Source: Bacteroides oleiciplenus YIT 12058
GTDB taxonomy: Bacteria > Bacteroidota > Bacteroidia > Bacteroidales > Bacteroidaceae
Assembly (NCBI RefSeq): GCF_000315485.1
Contig: NZ_JH992944.1
Span: forward strand, 570,703 to 634,702
DNA length: 64,000 nucleotides
Direction of reading: 5' to 3'
The position numbers were made by a program, and so were the translations under genes. Below the pieces are notes generated by a model. The model had not been told where the DNA came from and did no database searches. It saw nothing but the letters and a program-made list of their open reading frames with translations. Positions within the stretch are counted from its first letter, which is position 1. The number at the start of each line of letters is the position of its first letter. Below are positions 42,799 through 50,546 of the stretch, in pieces.

Positions 42799-43671
42799 TC
42801 AGCCCTTCGCCTGATGTACCGTCAGTTGTGGGAAAGGGAAGCCGATGCCCTCCTTATTAAATACGGAGTAAATGTTTTTGTTCATATCGAAATAAACTCC
42901 CCAGTAGTCCTCACTCTTCACCCAGGCACGGATGATGACATTCACACTGCTTGCATCGAGTGCATGAAGGGCAACGAAAGGTGCAGGGTCACCAAGTATC
43001 CGTTTATCTTCAGCAATAATGCGGCGGGTGGTTTCTTCTACTTTATCAAAGTTTTCGCCATACTCTACGCCAATCACCCACTCTACACGGCGGGTATTTT
43101 CACGACTGTAGTTGGTCACCGTGCCACTGCTCAATGCACCGTTCGGGATATAAATCACTTTATTGTCACCGGTAAGCAGAATAGTATGGAAAATTTGGAT
43201 TTCGCGTACTGTACCTGTCACACCCTGGCTTTCAATCAGGTCACCTACTTTATAGGGACGAAGCAATAAGACGATTAGCCCGCCTGCAAAGTTCTGTAAG
43301 TTTCCGGACAATGCCATACCGATAGCCACACCGGCGGATGCCAGCAAGGCGGCAAACGACGTTGTTTCTACTCCTAACTTACCGATAACGGCGATAATCA
43401 ACAGGATAGTCAGCAGAATATTCACCAGACTCTTCACAAAACTCTGGATACTGGCATCCACGTGACGTTTTGCCAGCACTCTGGCCAACATTTTATTAAG
43501 GAAGGAAATCAGGAAACGTCCGACAATGAAAACCAATACGGCGCCAATGATATGACCGCCTGCGTTCACTCCCCAATCTATCAGTTGTTGAAGGAAGATT
43601 TGTAATTTACTGAAACCGTCTTCCACTACAGTTTCGGCGGCAGGAGCCGCTGCTTGCAAAAATAATAACAT
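42799..43671 (-). CDS. MscS-family mechanosensitive channel
   Basis: The product has 290 residues. Three membrane helices are visible: about 32-58, 82-103 and the pore helix at about 106-135 (TTSFAALLASAGVAIGMALSGNLQNFAGGLIVLLLRPYKVGD), followed by the beta domain (RPYKVGDLIESQGVTGTVREIQIFHT, YIPNGALSSGTVTNYS) and the cytoplasmic alpha-beta cage. Size matches E. coli MscS (286 residues). It releases solutes on hypo-osmotic shock. Single gene, divergent from the thiamine operon. Confidence 0.95.
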   Translation of the reverse strand: MLLFLQAAAPAAETVVEDGFSKLQIFLQQLIDWGVNAGGHIIGAVLVFIVGRFLISFLNKMLARVLAKRHVDASIQSFVKSLVNILLTILLIIAVIGKLGVETTSFAALLASAGVAIGMALSGNLQNFAGGLIVLLLRPYKVGDLIESQGVTGTVREIQIFHTILLTGDNKVIYIPNGALSSGTVTNYSRENTRRVEWVIGVEYGENFDKVEETTRRIIAEDKRILGDPAPFVALHALDASSVNVIIRAWVKSEDYWGVYFDMNKNIYSVFNKEGIGFPFPQLTVHQAKG

Positions 43672-43705
43672 AATAGTGTTCGTTTGATGTTAATAAATAC
43701 ATTTT

Positions 43706-43734
43706 CCCTGCAAGGCTATCAGACACTTGCAGGG
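43706..43734. repeat. Inverted repeat in the mscS 5' region
   Basis: CCCTGCAAG (43706-43714) and CTTGCAGGG (43726-43734) are perfect inverted repeats separated by 11 bp. On the minus strand this lies between a -7-like element TAATTTTG (43745-43738) and the MscS ATG (43671), so it would be a hairpin in the mRNA leader or an operator. Confidence 0.6.
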
Positions 43735-43774
43735 TTACAAAATTAACAAATATCTCCGATTATCGTTCACTCCA

Positions 43775-43806
43775 TTTGCTGGTTTCAATGAAAACGGCTA
43801 CTTTTG
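43775..43806 (+). promoter_or_regulatory. Promoter of the thiamine uptake operon
   Basis: TTTG (43775-43778), a 20-bp spacer and TACTTTTG (43799-43806), a textbook Bacteroides promoter just before the riboswitch. Confidence 0.8.
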
Positions 43807-43821
43807 CCATCGATTTCAACT

Positions 43822-43892
43822 AAGGGGTGCCCTAATACGACGGGCTGAGATCACACCCACTGACCTGATCCGGGTAATGCCGGCGGAGGGAA
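43822..43892 (+). promoter_or_regulatory. TPP riboswitch (THI element)
   Basis: The conserved pieces are present in order: AGGGGTGCC, GGGCTGAGAT, ACACCC, TGACCTGATCCGGGTAATGCC and GGCGGAGGGA. They form the pyrimidine- and pyrophosphate-sensing arms of the TPP aptamer. It lies 53 bp upstream of the receptor ATG. No long terminator hairpin is evident after it, so control by blocking translation or by a short pause structure is possible. Confidence 0.95.
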
Positions 43893-43944
43893 AAAGAAGA
43901 AAAGTTCCCCTTTTCTGTATTAATCTTTAATAGTTAAAATTGTA

Positions 43945-46239
43945 ATGAGAAAACATGCAATGGCGGCCTGCCTGTTGACGGCAACGCTGAGTGTCTGTGC
44001 GCAGACGCATGAGAAGGACAGCTTGCGGGTGATAAGCCTGCAGGAAGTAGAAATTATCTCCACCCGTGCCACGGGAACTACTCCGGTGGCATTTACCAAT
44101 GTAAGTAAAGAGCAACTTAAGAAGCAGAACTTCGGGCAAGACATTCCCTATCTGTTGTCGTTCACACCGTCTGTACTAACAACGAGTGATGCGGGTGCAG
44201 GTATCGGCTACACTAGTATCCGGGTGCGTGGAACAGATGCTACACGCATCAACGTAACCACCAACGGCATACCGATGAACGATGCGGAAAGCCATTCCAT
44301 ATTTTGGGTAAATACTCCCGACCTTGCCTCTTCACTTCAGGACTTGCAAATTCAACGCGGTGCAGGAACTTCCACAAATGGAGCAGGAGCATTCGGAGCC
44401 AGTATCAATATGAAGACACAAGGCATTCTGCCTACACCGTATGCAGAGTTCTCAGGCTCTTACGGATCATTCAACACTCATAAGGAAACGGTAAAAGTAG
44501 GCACTGGTCTCATCAATGGGCGATGGGGATTCGATGCACGTTTGTCTAATATCCACAGTGACGGCTACCGCGACCGTGCCAGCGCCGACCTGAAGTCCTA
44601 TTTTGTGCAAGGCGGATATTACGGCGACAAGACCACCATCAAATTCATCACCTTCGGCGGAAAAGAAGAAACATATCATGCCTGGGATGGTCTGAAGAAG
44701 AAAGTACTGGAAGATGATCGTACATACAATCCCAACGGCGCCATAGAAGATGCCCAAGGAAATGTAATCGGGTTCTATGACAACCAGATAGATTACTACC
44801 GCCAGACGCATTACCAATTATTACTGAACCAGATATTGTCTTCTTCGTGGAAACTGAACATAGCACTGCACTACACTGACGGTTACGGTTACTATGAGGA
44901 ATACAAAAATCGGCGTACACTGGTGGAGTATGGGTTGACACCATTTGAAACAAACGGCACCACCATAGAGAAATCGGACCTTGTACGCCGCAAACTGGTG
45001 GACAGTGGTTTCGGCGGTGGTATATTCTCTTTTGATTATAAAGGAAACAAGTTAGATGCCTCCATCGGTGGCGGACTGAATTATTATAAGAATACCCATA
45101 ACGGCAAAGTGGTATGGGTGAAGAATTATCTGGGTGAACTTGCCCCTGATCATGAATATTACCGCAACATCGGACGGAAAACAGATGGTAATATCTACGC
45201 AAAGGTAAATTATGAGCTACTGGATGGAGTTAGTTTATATGCCGATATGCAATATCGTTATCTGCGCTACAAGATAAACGGCAATAACGACAAGTGGGAT
45301 TGGACAGCCGACCCGGCACACTTGCAACCGCTGAATATTGACGAAGATTTCAGCTTCTTCAATCCTAAAGCCGGTATCTTCTGGAAAATTAATCCCTATA
45401 ACAATCTTTATGCCTCCTTCAGCGTGGCAAACAAAGAACCTACACGTAACAACTATACGGACAACCTGTTTGCCGCACAACCCAAATCAGAACGGATGTT
45501 CGACTATGAACTGGGCTATACCTTCCGCAAAGGTTGGTTCAATGCAGGCGTCAACCTGTACTATATGGATTATAAGAATCAATTGGTGCTGAATGGACAA
45601 TTGAACGAAATCGGAGAACCCGTAGCAGAAAACGTGAAGGACAGTTATCGCATGGGCATCGAGTTGATGGCAGGCGCCCGCATCACCAACTGGCTACGAT
45701 GGGATGTCAATGCAACCTGGAGCCGCAACCGCATCAAGAATTACACCGAATATCTGAGTGATGTGAATGAGGACGGGGAAAATATATATAGCGAAAGTTG
45801 GGGCATCTCGCAGACCACCCGCTATATCGGCACTACTCCCATCTCTTTCTCACCGGACTTCATGGCAAACAGCCTCATCTCTTTAGATTATAAAGGTTTT
45901 AATGCATCTTTGCAGACACAATACGTCAGCAAGCAATATTTAAACAATGCCCATCAGGAAGACTGTACATTGGACGCTTACTGTGTAAGTAACCTGAACC
46001 TCGGATACACTTTCAAACTGAAAGGGCTGAAATCTGTTAATGTAGGTGTGACGGTCTATAACCTATTTGACGAAACCTACGAAAGCAACGGTTATGCATC
46101 AGGAAGTGCAGTGTACGAAGGTCACGGTAAGAATCAGATAAAGAATAAAGATAGTAAGTTTCTCCACACCTCCAATTATGCAGCCTACTATCCCAATGCA
46201 GGTATTAACGCGCTGGCACATATTACGCTGAGCTTTTAG
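43945..46239 (+). CDS. TPP-riboswitch-controlled TonB-dependent receptor, probable thiamine outer-membrane transporter
   Basis: The product has 764 residues with signal peptide ending SVCAQ. Plug motifs: SLQEVEIISTRATGTTPVAFTNVSKEQL, GYTSIRVRGTDATRINVTTNGIPMNDAESHSIFWVNTPDLASSLQDLQIQRGAGTS. The barrel ends GINALAHITLSF. The TPP riboswitch upstream and the PnuT and thiamine pyrophosphokinase genes 3 and 9 bp apart downstream indicate thiamine import; the equivalent operon of B. thetaiotaomicron is known for this. The cargo call follows from context rather than from residues. Confidence 0.92.
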   Translation: MRKHAMAACLLTATLSVCAQTHEKDSLRVISLQEVEIISTRATGTTPVAFTNVSKEQLKKQNFGQDIPYLLSFTPSVLTTSDAGAGIGYTSIRVRGTDATRINVTTNGIPMNDAESHSIFWVNTPDLASSLQDLQIQRGAGTSTNGAGAFGASINMKTQGILPTPYAEFSGSYGSFNTHKETVKVGTGLINGRWGFDARLSNIHSDGYRDRASADLKSYFVQGGYYGDKTTIKFITFGGKEETYHAWDGLKKKVLEDDRTYNPNGAIEDAQGNVIGFYDNQIDYYRQTHYQLLLNQILSSSWKLNIALHYTDGYGYYEEYKNRRTLVEYGLTPFETNGTTIEKSDLVRRKLVDSGFGGGIFSFDYKGNKLDASIGGGLNYYKNTHNGKVVWVKNYLGELAPDHEYYRNIGRKTDGNIYAKVNYELLDGVSLYADMQYRYLRYKINGNNDKWDWTADPAHLQPLNIDEDFSFFNPKAGIFWKINPYNNLYASFSVANKEPTRNNYTDNLFAAQPKSERMFDYELGYTFRKGWFNAGVNLYYMDYKNQLVLNGQLNEIGEPVAENVKDSYRMGIELMAGARITNWLRWDVNATWSRNRIKNYTEYLSDVNEDGENIYSESWGISQTTRYIGTTPISFSPDFMANSLISLDYKGFNASLQTQYVSKQYLNNAHQEDCTLDAYCVSNLNLGYTFKLKGLKSVNVGVTVYNLFDETYESNGYASGSAVYEGHGKNQIKNKDSKFLHTSNYAAYYPNAGINALAHITLSF

Positions 46240-46242
46240 TAT

Positions 46243-46845
46243 ATGGAGCAAACTCTTGAAATAATAGGAACAATCGTCGGGCTTGTCTACCTTTGGCTGG
46301 AATACCGGGCGAGTATCTATCTTTGGATAGCGGGTATCATCATGCCCGCTATCTACATCTTCGTCTATTACGATGCCGGGCTATATGCCGACTTCGGAAT
46401 AAACATCTACTATCTCGGTGCGGCAGTGTATGGCTGGATGATGTGGAAATACGGCAGCTTTGTCAGGAGGAAACTACATCTCCGCACGGAAGAAGAACAG
46501 GAACTCCCCATCACCCGTATGCCCTTGCGTTATTATCTTCCTCTCGGTATTGTATTTGTCGTTACCTTCATCGGCATTGCCTGGATACTAATAGAATTTA
46601 CCAACAGCAATGTTCCCTGGCTGGATTCATTCACCACCGCCCTCAGCATCGTCGGTATGTGGATGCTGGCACGTAAATATGTGGAACAATGGTGGGCATG
46701 GATTGTAGTAGACGTCGTCAGTGCCGGACTATATGTTTATAAAGGACTTGATTTTACTGCCGGACTATATGCCCTTTATACAATAATCGCTATCTTTGGC
46801 TACTTCAAATGGAAGAAAATGATGGAAGAAGTGATTAATGATTAA
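46243..46845 (+). CDS. pnuT: PnuT-type inner-membrane thiamine transporter (PnuC family)
   Basis: The product has 200 residues with about seven hydrophobic segments (for example IIGTIVGLVYLWLEYRASIYLWIAGIIMPAIYIFVYY). WIVVDVVSAGLYVYKG is the PnuC-family W-x3-D signature region. Placement between a TPP-regulated receptor and thiamine pyrophosphokinase assigns thiamine as substrate, as for PnuT. Facilitated import is then driven by phosphorylation. Starts 3 bp after the receptor stop. Confidence 0.93.
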   Translation: MEQTLEIIGTIVGLVYLWLEYRASIYLWIAGIIMPAIYIFVYYDAGLYADFGINIYYLGAAVYGWMMWKYGSFVRRKLHLRTEEEQELPITRMPLRYYLPLGIVFVVTFIGIAWILIEFTNSNVPWLDSFTTALSIVGMWMLARKYVEQWWAWIVVDVVSAGLYVYKGLDFTAGLYALYTIIAIFGYFKWKKMMEEVIND

Positions 46846-46854
46846 TGATTAGTG
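46834..46854 (+). repeat. Heptamer repeat at the pnuT/TPK junction
   Basis: ATTAATG at 46834 and 46841 and ATTAGTG at 46848 form three tandem 7-base units covering the pnuT stop codon and running up to the TPK start codon. The same heptamer recurs in both orientations at 47507-47585. Confidence 0.7.
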
Positions 46855-47511
46855 ATGAAAGAAGATATTGATAAGAAATCGGTAGACCTCTGTGCCCTCT
46901 ATGGTGAACCGGAAGCAGTAATCCTTGCAAATGGCGATTACCCCACCCATCCCATCCCTTCGCAAATATTAGCGAACGCTCCCTATGTGGTTTGTTGTGA
47001 TGGTGGTGCGGATACTTATATAGCACAAGGTCATGTACCGAACATAATTATCGGTGACGGCGACTCATTAAGCGAAGAAAACCGCCGGAAATATAGTCAC
47101 ATCCTTCATCATATTTCCGACCAGGAAACAAACGACCAGACGAAAGCCGTCAATTTCCTCATGGAGCAGGGAAAGAAAAATATCGTCATCGTCGGAGCCA
47201 CCGGCAAACGGGAAGATCATACATTAGGGAATATCAGCCTTCTTATCGACTATATGCGTGCCGGAGCCAACGTCCGCACATTTACGGACTACTGCGTTTT
47301 TATCCCTTGCCGCCACACACATACTTTTTCCAGCCAACCGGGAAAGCAAGTCTCCATCATCAACTTCGGTGCCCACGGTCTGCGTGGCGAAGGTCTGGTC
47401 TATCCTCTCAGTGACTTCACCAACTGGTGGCAAGGCACATTGAACGAATGTACGGGAACGGAATTCACTGTTCATGCAGAAGGAGAATACTTGGTAGTGA
47501 TAAACTATTAG
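46855..47511 (+). CDS. Thiamine pyrophosphokinase
   Basis: The product has 218 residues from the ATG at 46855; a GTG directly before it also lies in frame. Motifs: VILANGDYP, VVCCDGGADTYIAQGHVPNIIIGDGDSL (Asp-rich metal/ATP site), HHISDQETNDQTKAVNF and GATGKREDHTLGNISLL, all typical of TPK catalytic domains. A C-terminal thiamine-binding part follows (INFGAHGLRGEGLVYPL). It traps imported thiamine as TPP. Third gene of the riboswitch operon. Confidence 0.95.
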   Translation: MKEDIDKKSVDLCALYGEPEAVILANGDYPTHPIPSQILANAPYVVCCDGGADTYIAQGHVPNIIIGDGDSLSEENRRKYSHILHHISDQETNDQTKAVNFLMEQGKKNIVIVGATGKREDHTLGNISLLIDYMRAGANVRTFTDYCVFIPCRHTHTFSSQPGKQVSIINFGAHGLRGEGLVYPLSDFTNWWQGTLNECTGTEFTVHAEGEYLVVINY

Positions 47512-47585
47512 TGATTGGTGATTAGTGGGCTGCGTTATTATGCCGCATGGCACTAATCACTAATCATTAACCCCTAATCACTATC
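47507..47585. repeat. Inverted heptamer array (possible terminator) between TPK and EamA genes
   Basis: ATTAGTG, ATTGGTG, ATTAGTG (47507-47527) are followed after 23 bp by CACTAAT, CACTAAT, CATTAAC, CCCTAAT (47551-47578). The two arms form a long nearly perfect stem between the convergent genes. There is no T run, so it may act as an RNA 3'-end stabiliser, a terminator or a repeat element. Confidence 0.65.
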
Positions 47586-48489
47586 TTCTCCTCTCCGCTA
47601 CCTCCACAAAGTACACACTCAAGCATATCATCCCGATAGCCACTCCCTGTTCCCAGGTGAAACGGTCTTGTCCGGCAATATAAGAAACAACACTGGTCAC
47701 AATCAATATCAGATAGCCATACATAGCTACTACGGTTGTTTTCAGATATTTCAGTCCGATAGGCATCAACCAGTAGCTGAGATATGTAGGAAAAATGAGG
47801 ATGAAGGTCAATATCAGCCACGGCATCCAGTGCCACATGCCATGAGTAGCGTCGGTGAACAACGGCGCGTCCCATCCGAAGATAGTAGATATCACCAGAC
47901 CGGACAGCGCCGCGCCCCCAAACACATATTTCATTACGGTCACCAAACCAATCTCTTCCAGCAACTTCTTACTCAGTATCAGGTAAATGGCAAAGAAAAC
48001 CGAACTGAGCAGGCACAGCATATTGCCCGTCAATGCATCGTGTGCCAAGTCATTGCTCCCCTGCGTCAATATACAGAGCAGTGCACCGCCAAAGCCGAGG
48101 GAGATGCCAATGATTTTCATCAGCGTAGCCCGCTCGTGCAGGAAGAAAACAGAGATAAGAAACACCCAAATAGGTTGCAGAGAATTGAAGATGGCACTGC
48201 TGACAGGTGTCGTCTTACTGATTCCCAGCAGATAGCAGAACATAAAACCATACATGCCGAATGCTCCCAAGCAAAGTAACCCGATACGCTGCCGCCGTGT
48301 GATAGGCGCTTCTTTCACAAACCAGCCTGTCACCCAGAACGCCACGGCAGCAAAAGTACAACGCACCGTGACGCCCGTCAATGCGCCCATCCACACGGGC
48401 AGCAGGTATTTCAGGGCATTCATATTCAATCCCGCCAATATACGCGAGCCTACTAAGCTTAGGTTAGCCTCCAGTTTCTTATCTTTCAT
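47581..48489 (-). CDS. EamA/DMT-family membrane transporter
   Basis: The product has 302 residues with ten predicted membrane helices, in two EamA repeats (for example LLCLGAFGMYGFMFCYLLGISKTTPVSSAIFNSLQPIWVFLISVFFLHERATLMKIIGISLGFGGALLCI and AALSGLVISTIFGWD to WLILTFILIFPTYLSYWLMPIGLKYL). PIWVFLISVFFLHE is typical of drug/metabolite exporters. Substrate is unknown; family members export amino acids or nucleosides. Confidence 0.92.
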   Translation of the reverse strand: MKDKKLEANLSLVGSRILAGLNMNALKYLLPVWMGALTGVTVRCTFAAVAFWVTGWFVKEAPITRRQRIGLLCLGAFGMYGFMFCYLLGISKTTPVSSAIFNSLQPIWVFLISVFFLHERATLMKIIGISLGFGGALLCILTQGSNDLAHDALTGNMLCLLSSVFFAIYLILSKKLLEEIGLVTVMKYVFGGAALSGLVISTIFGWDAPLFTDATHGMWHWMPWLILTFILIFPTYLSYWLMPIGLKYLKTTVVAMYGYLILIVTSVVSYIAGQDRFTWEQGVAIGMICLSVYFVEVAERRR

Positions 48490-48617
48490 TCGGATATCGC
48501 AATTTTGGTTTCAAGGACAGAGAACGCAGAGAGAAGAAAAATGTTCAGACCGCATGGATATTCCAAAACTATTCGTATCTTTAGGATGTTCTATGAAAAA
48601 CTAAGGAGGATAACCCT

Positions 48618-48809
48618 ATGACAAACAACAAAGAAAAAGTGACACCGCGTACTCAAACGCCGGATGAACCCCAGAGCAAGGAACAAGTGCTCGTATTCTC
48701 GCATCAATTGCGCCGGGATATTGAAACAGCCTGCCGCCAGTTGGATAATCGTGAAGGACAGAACAACTTAACAATAAACAAGGAGGTAACAGAATGGCTA
48801 AGCAAGTAA
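48618..48809 (+). CDS. Putative antitoxin of a ParE/RelE-like module
   Basis: The product has 63 residues, charged, with no recognised DNA-binding motif (QVLVFSHQLRRDIETACRQLDNREGQNNLTINKEVTEWLSK). It overlaps the toxin gene by 16 bp and precedes it, the usual antitoxin-toxin order. A strong AAGGAGG ribosome site lies at 48603-48609, uncommon in Bacteroides. The antitoxin call rests on size and position. Confidence 0.6.
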   Translation: MTNNKEKVTPRTQTPDEPQSKEQVLVFSHQLRRDIETACRQLDNREGQNNLTINKEVTEWLSK

Positions 48810-49105
48810 TATGGTCGCTCGTCGCCAAGAAACAGTTGAAGGAAGCATTCCAGATACTAAAACTAAAGAATGGGAATAATGAGGTTGGTGAAGTGCTCTA
48901 TGTACAATTACAGAACATATTACACCGCATCAGCATGAATCCGTTCATCGGACAAACGACAGAAGTAGAAAATATACGCTACATCATTCCTCACCCGGGA
49001 TATACACTTTTCTATCGACATAGCCTCAAGAAGATAGAAGTTGTTGTACTATGGGACAACCGACTAAAAATGGGGGAACTGAAGGTGATCCCCAAAAAGG
49101 AATGA
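48794..49105 (+). CDS. ParE/RelE-superfamily toxin
   Basis: The product has 103 residues with the plasmid-stabilisation fold: VIWSLVAKKQLKEAFQILK, LHRISMNPFIGQTTEVENIRYIIPHPGYTLFYRHSLKKIEVVVLWDNRL. The -WDNR- ending and YTLFYR strand are typical of Bacteroidetes ParE/RelE-like toxins. RelE cleaves mRNA and ParE poisons gyrase; I cannot tell which applies. AGGAGGT at 48781-48787 serves as ribosome site. Confidence 0.8.
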   Translation: MAKQVIWSLVAKKQLKEAFQILKLKNGNNEVGEVLYVQLQNILHRISMNPFIGQTTEVENIRYIIPHPGYTLFYRHSLKKIEVVVLWDNRLKMGELKVIPKKE

Positions 49106-49133
49106 GATGTAAAAAAAGTAAATAAGTGGCGAA

Positions 49134-49892
49134 TTATGGTTGAACAAATTCCATAGCATGCCATGTATACCATCTTTGTGTGAACTCATCACCCAAGTTG
49201 TATTGATTGGCAACATTACGTACTGTCTCCAAATTCAAATTATCAGGTAAACGGAGAAGTGCGTTTGCAGCACAAAGTGTTTTATATTCTTCATCAAGAA
49301 TAATCCTTTTACGGAGAGACAGGTTATCATCTCCGATATAAGTTCTGTGACTTACCATGCATTCTGACACCAGTCTGCCAATCATGACACCTTGCTCTGA
49401 TATAAAATAGTATGAATTATCAGGTTGCCTGACATAAAGAGTATTATTATTTTTCATGTTAAAATACTCAAATGCATTATAATTACCAGTTTCCAGATTA
49501 TAATACCTGAGGTAACGTTCTCTGTATCTCTGCATAAAATGTGGAGTATACTCAAGAACAAGAGGATGTCTATTGCTCGATAATGCAATATATCCGCAAG
49601 TTTCCTGACCGATTATCGGAGCGTAAATAAGAAGTGCAACACCTTCATTGAGAGCAAGAAATGCAATGGTCCAAGAATTATTCCGCTTTGTCGTGACTAC
49701 CATTCTTTTAATAAATCTTCCGATAAAGTGTTCTTGCCTGTGGCGCTTTCCACAACGATCCATAAATAAATCGATTTTGGTCTGCAATATTGAAAAATCT
49801 TTCATTGCTTCAGCACATAACTCTTCGGACGACATTGACGATACAAACATGTTTTTATCTTGTTTATGGTTAATGCGAACCAGAAATTGCAT
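49134..49892 (-). CDS. Hypothetical protein, unknown function
   Basis: The product has 252 residues with no signal peptide or membrane helix. It is rich in charged and aromatic residues (TPHFMQRYRERYLRYYNLETGNYNAFEYF; NSYYFISEQGVMIGRLVSECMVSHRTYIGDDNLS). I do not recognise a family. A -7 element TACCTTTG lies at 50029-50022 on the minus strand, 130 bp upstream. Its position next to a toxin-antitoxin pair and a long gene-free repeat region suggests a variable spot of the chromosome. Confidence 0.6.
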   Translation of the reverse strand: MQFLVRINHKQDKNMFVSSMSSEELCAEAMKDFSILQTKIDLFMDRCGKRHRQEHFIGRFIKRMVVTTKRNNSWTIAFLALNEGVALLIYAPIIGQETCGYIALSSNRHPLVLEYTPHFMQRYRERYLRYYNLETGNYNAFEYFNMKNNNTLYVRQPDNSYYFISEQGVMIGRLVSECMVSHRTYIGDDNLSLRKRIILDEEYKTLCAANALLRLPDNLNLETVRNVANQYNLGDEFTQRWYTWHAMEFVQP

Positions 49893-50188
49893 AAATACCT
49901 TTCTATAACGGTTATGAGTTAAATGACAAAAGAATTATTTTTAGACATAAGAATTAGCTCATGTCTGTACTATTATAAGTCTATTTCAACTCCTTGTTCG
50001 CAACATTAATGAATATGGGTACAAAGGTACGAAAAAACAATCCAACATAGTTAGCAGAGGCCTTTTTTCATGTTATAATAATATTATCCTTGAGTAGTTA
50101 CTGATTTTTTGTCAAGAGCAGATTTATGCATTCTTAACTCCGGTAAGTTGTTTATCACTACTGTCCTTAGTAGCATACCTCTGAAACA

Positions 50189-50386
50189 GATGGTCTGAAT
50201 CTCTCAAACGCATCATGTGTTTCATGCAAACAGATGATGCGTTTGCCACAAGTAGATGATGTGTTTTCCACAGTTGAATAAGGCAAATTCCACACCCTAA
50301 CTGGGTAAATGCCACATTAATTGCCTGTTAGAGTGTGGAATTTCAGTTATTAAGATGTGGCATTCGGGAAGATCAAATGTGGCATT
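50189..50386. repeat. 22-bp-period array with strand switch
   Basis: CCACA occurs at 50246, 50268, 50290 and 50312, then its complement TGTGG at 50334, 50356 and 50378, all exactly 22 bp apart. The surrounding sequence is also similar between units: GATGATGyGTTTkCCACA twice, AAATkCCACA twice, TGTGGmATT three times. Less conserved units extend to 50189. Units 50277 and 50321 can pair over 17 bp with one mismatch. No spacers and no cas genes are present, so it is not a CRISPR. Confidence 0.85.
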
Positions 50387-50397
50387 TCAGATGGGAT

Positions 50398-50430
50398 AAA
50401 AAAAGAGAGGAGAAGCAACGCCCCTCCTCT
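50398..50430 (-). terminator. Terminator of the thr operon
   Basis: On the minus strand AGAGGAG (50430-50424) pairs with CTCCTCT (50412-50406), followed by a run of seven T (50404-50398) after one C. It lies about 117 bp beyond the thrC stop codon. Confidence 0.8.
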
Positions 50431-50546
50431 TATGCTAATTTAAACTTGAATCTGAGTTAAAATTACGGTTACAAATATACTATATTGAAACACCAAAGTC
50501 AAGCTTTCGGGTCTTTATTTCTTCCTGCTTAAAGAAATTCCGCTCC

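Larger units (their letters stand above)
49893..50546. other. Long gene-free region holding a 22-bp-period array
   Basis: No credible gene: the 63-codon minus-strand ORF at 50124-50315 overlaps the repeat array and has no features. The region contains the promoter of the hypothetical gene (50022-50029), the array at 50189-50386 and the thr-operon terminator (50398-50430). Confidence 0.6.

Noticed and set aside
50124..50315. 63-codon ORF on the minus strand in the gene-free region
   Set aside because: It runs through the 22-bp-period array, whose period is not a multiple of three; protein shows no family features.
50189..50386. CRISPR array
   Set aside because: Units follow each other without unique spacers, the repeat is degenerate, and no cas gene is nearby.
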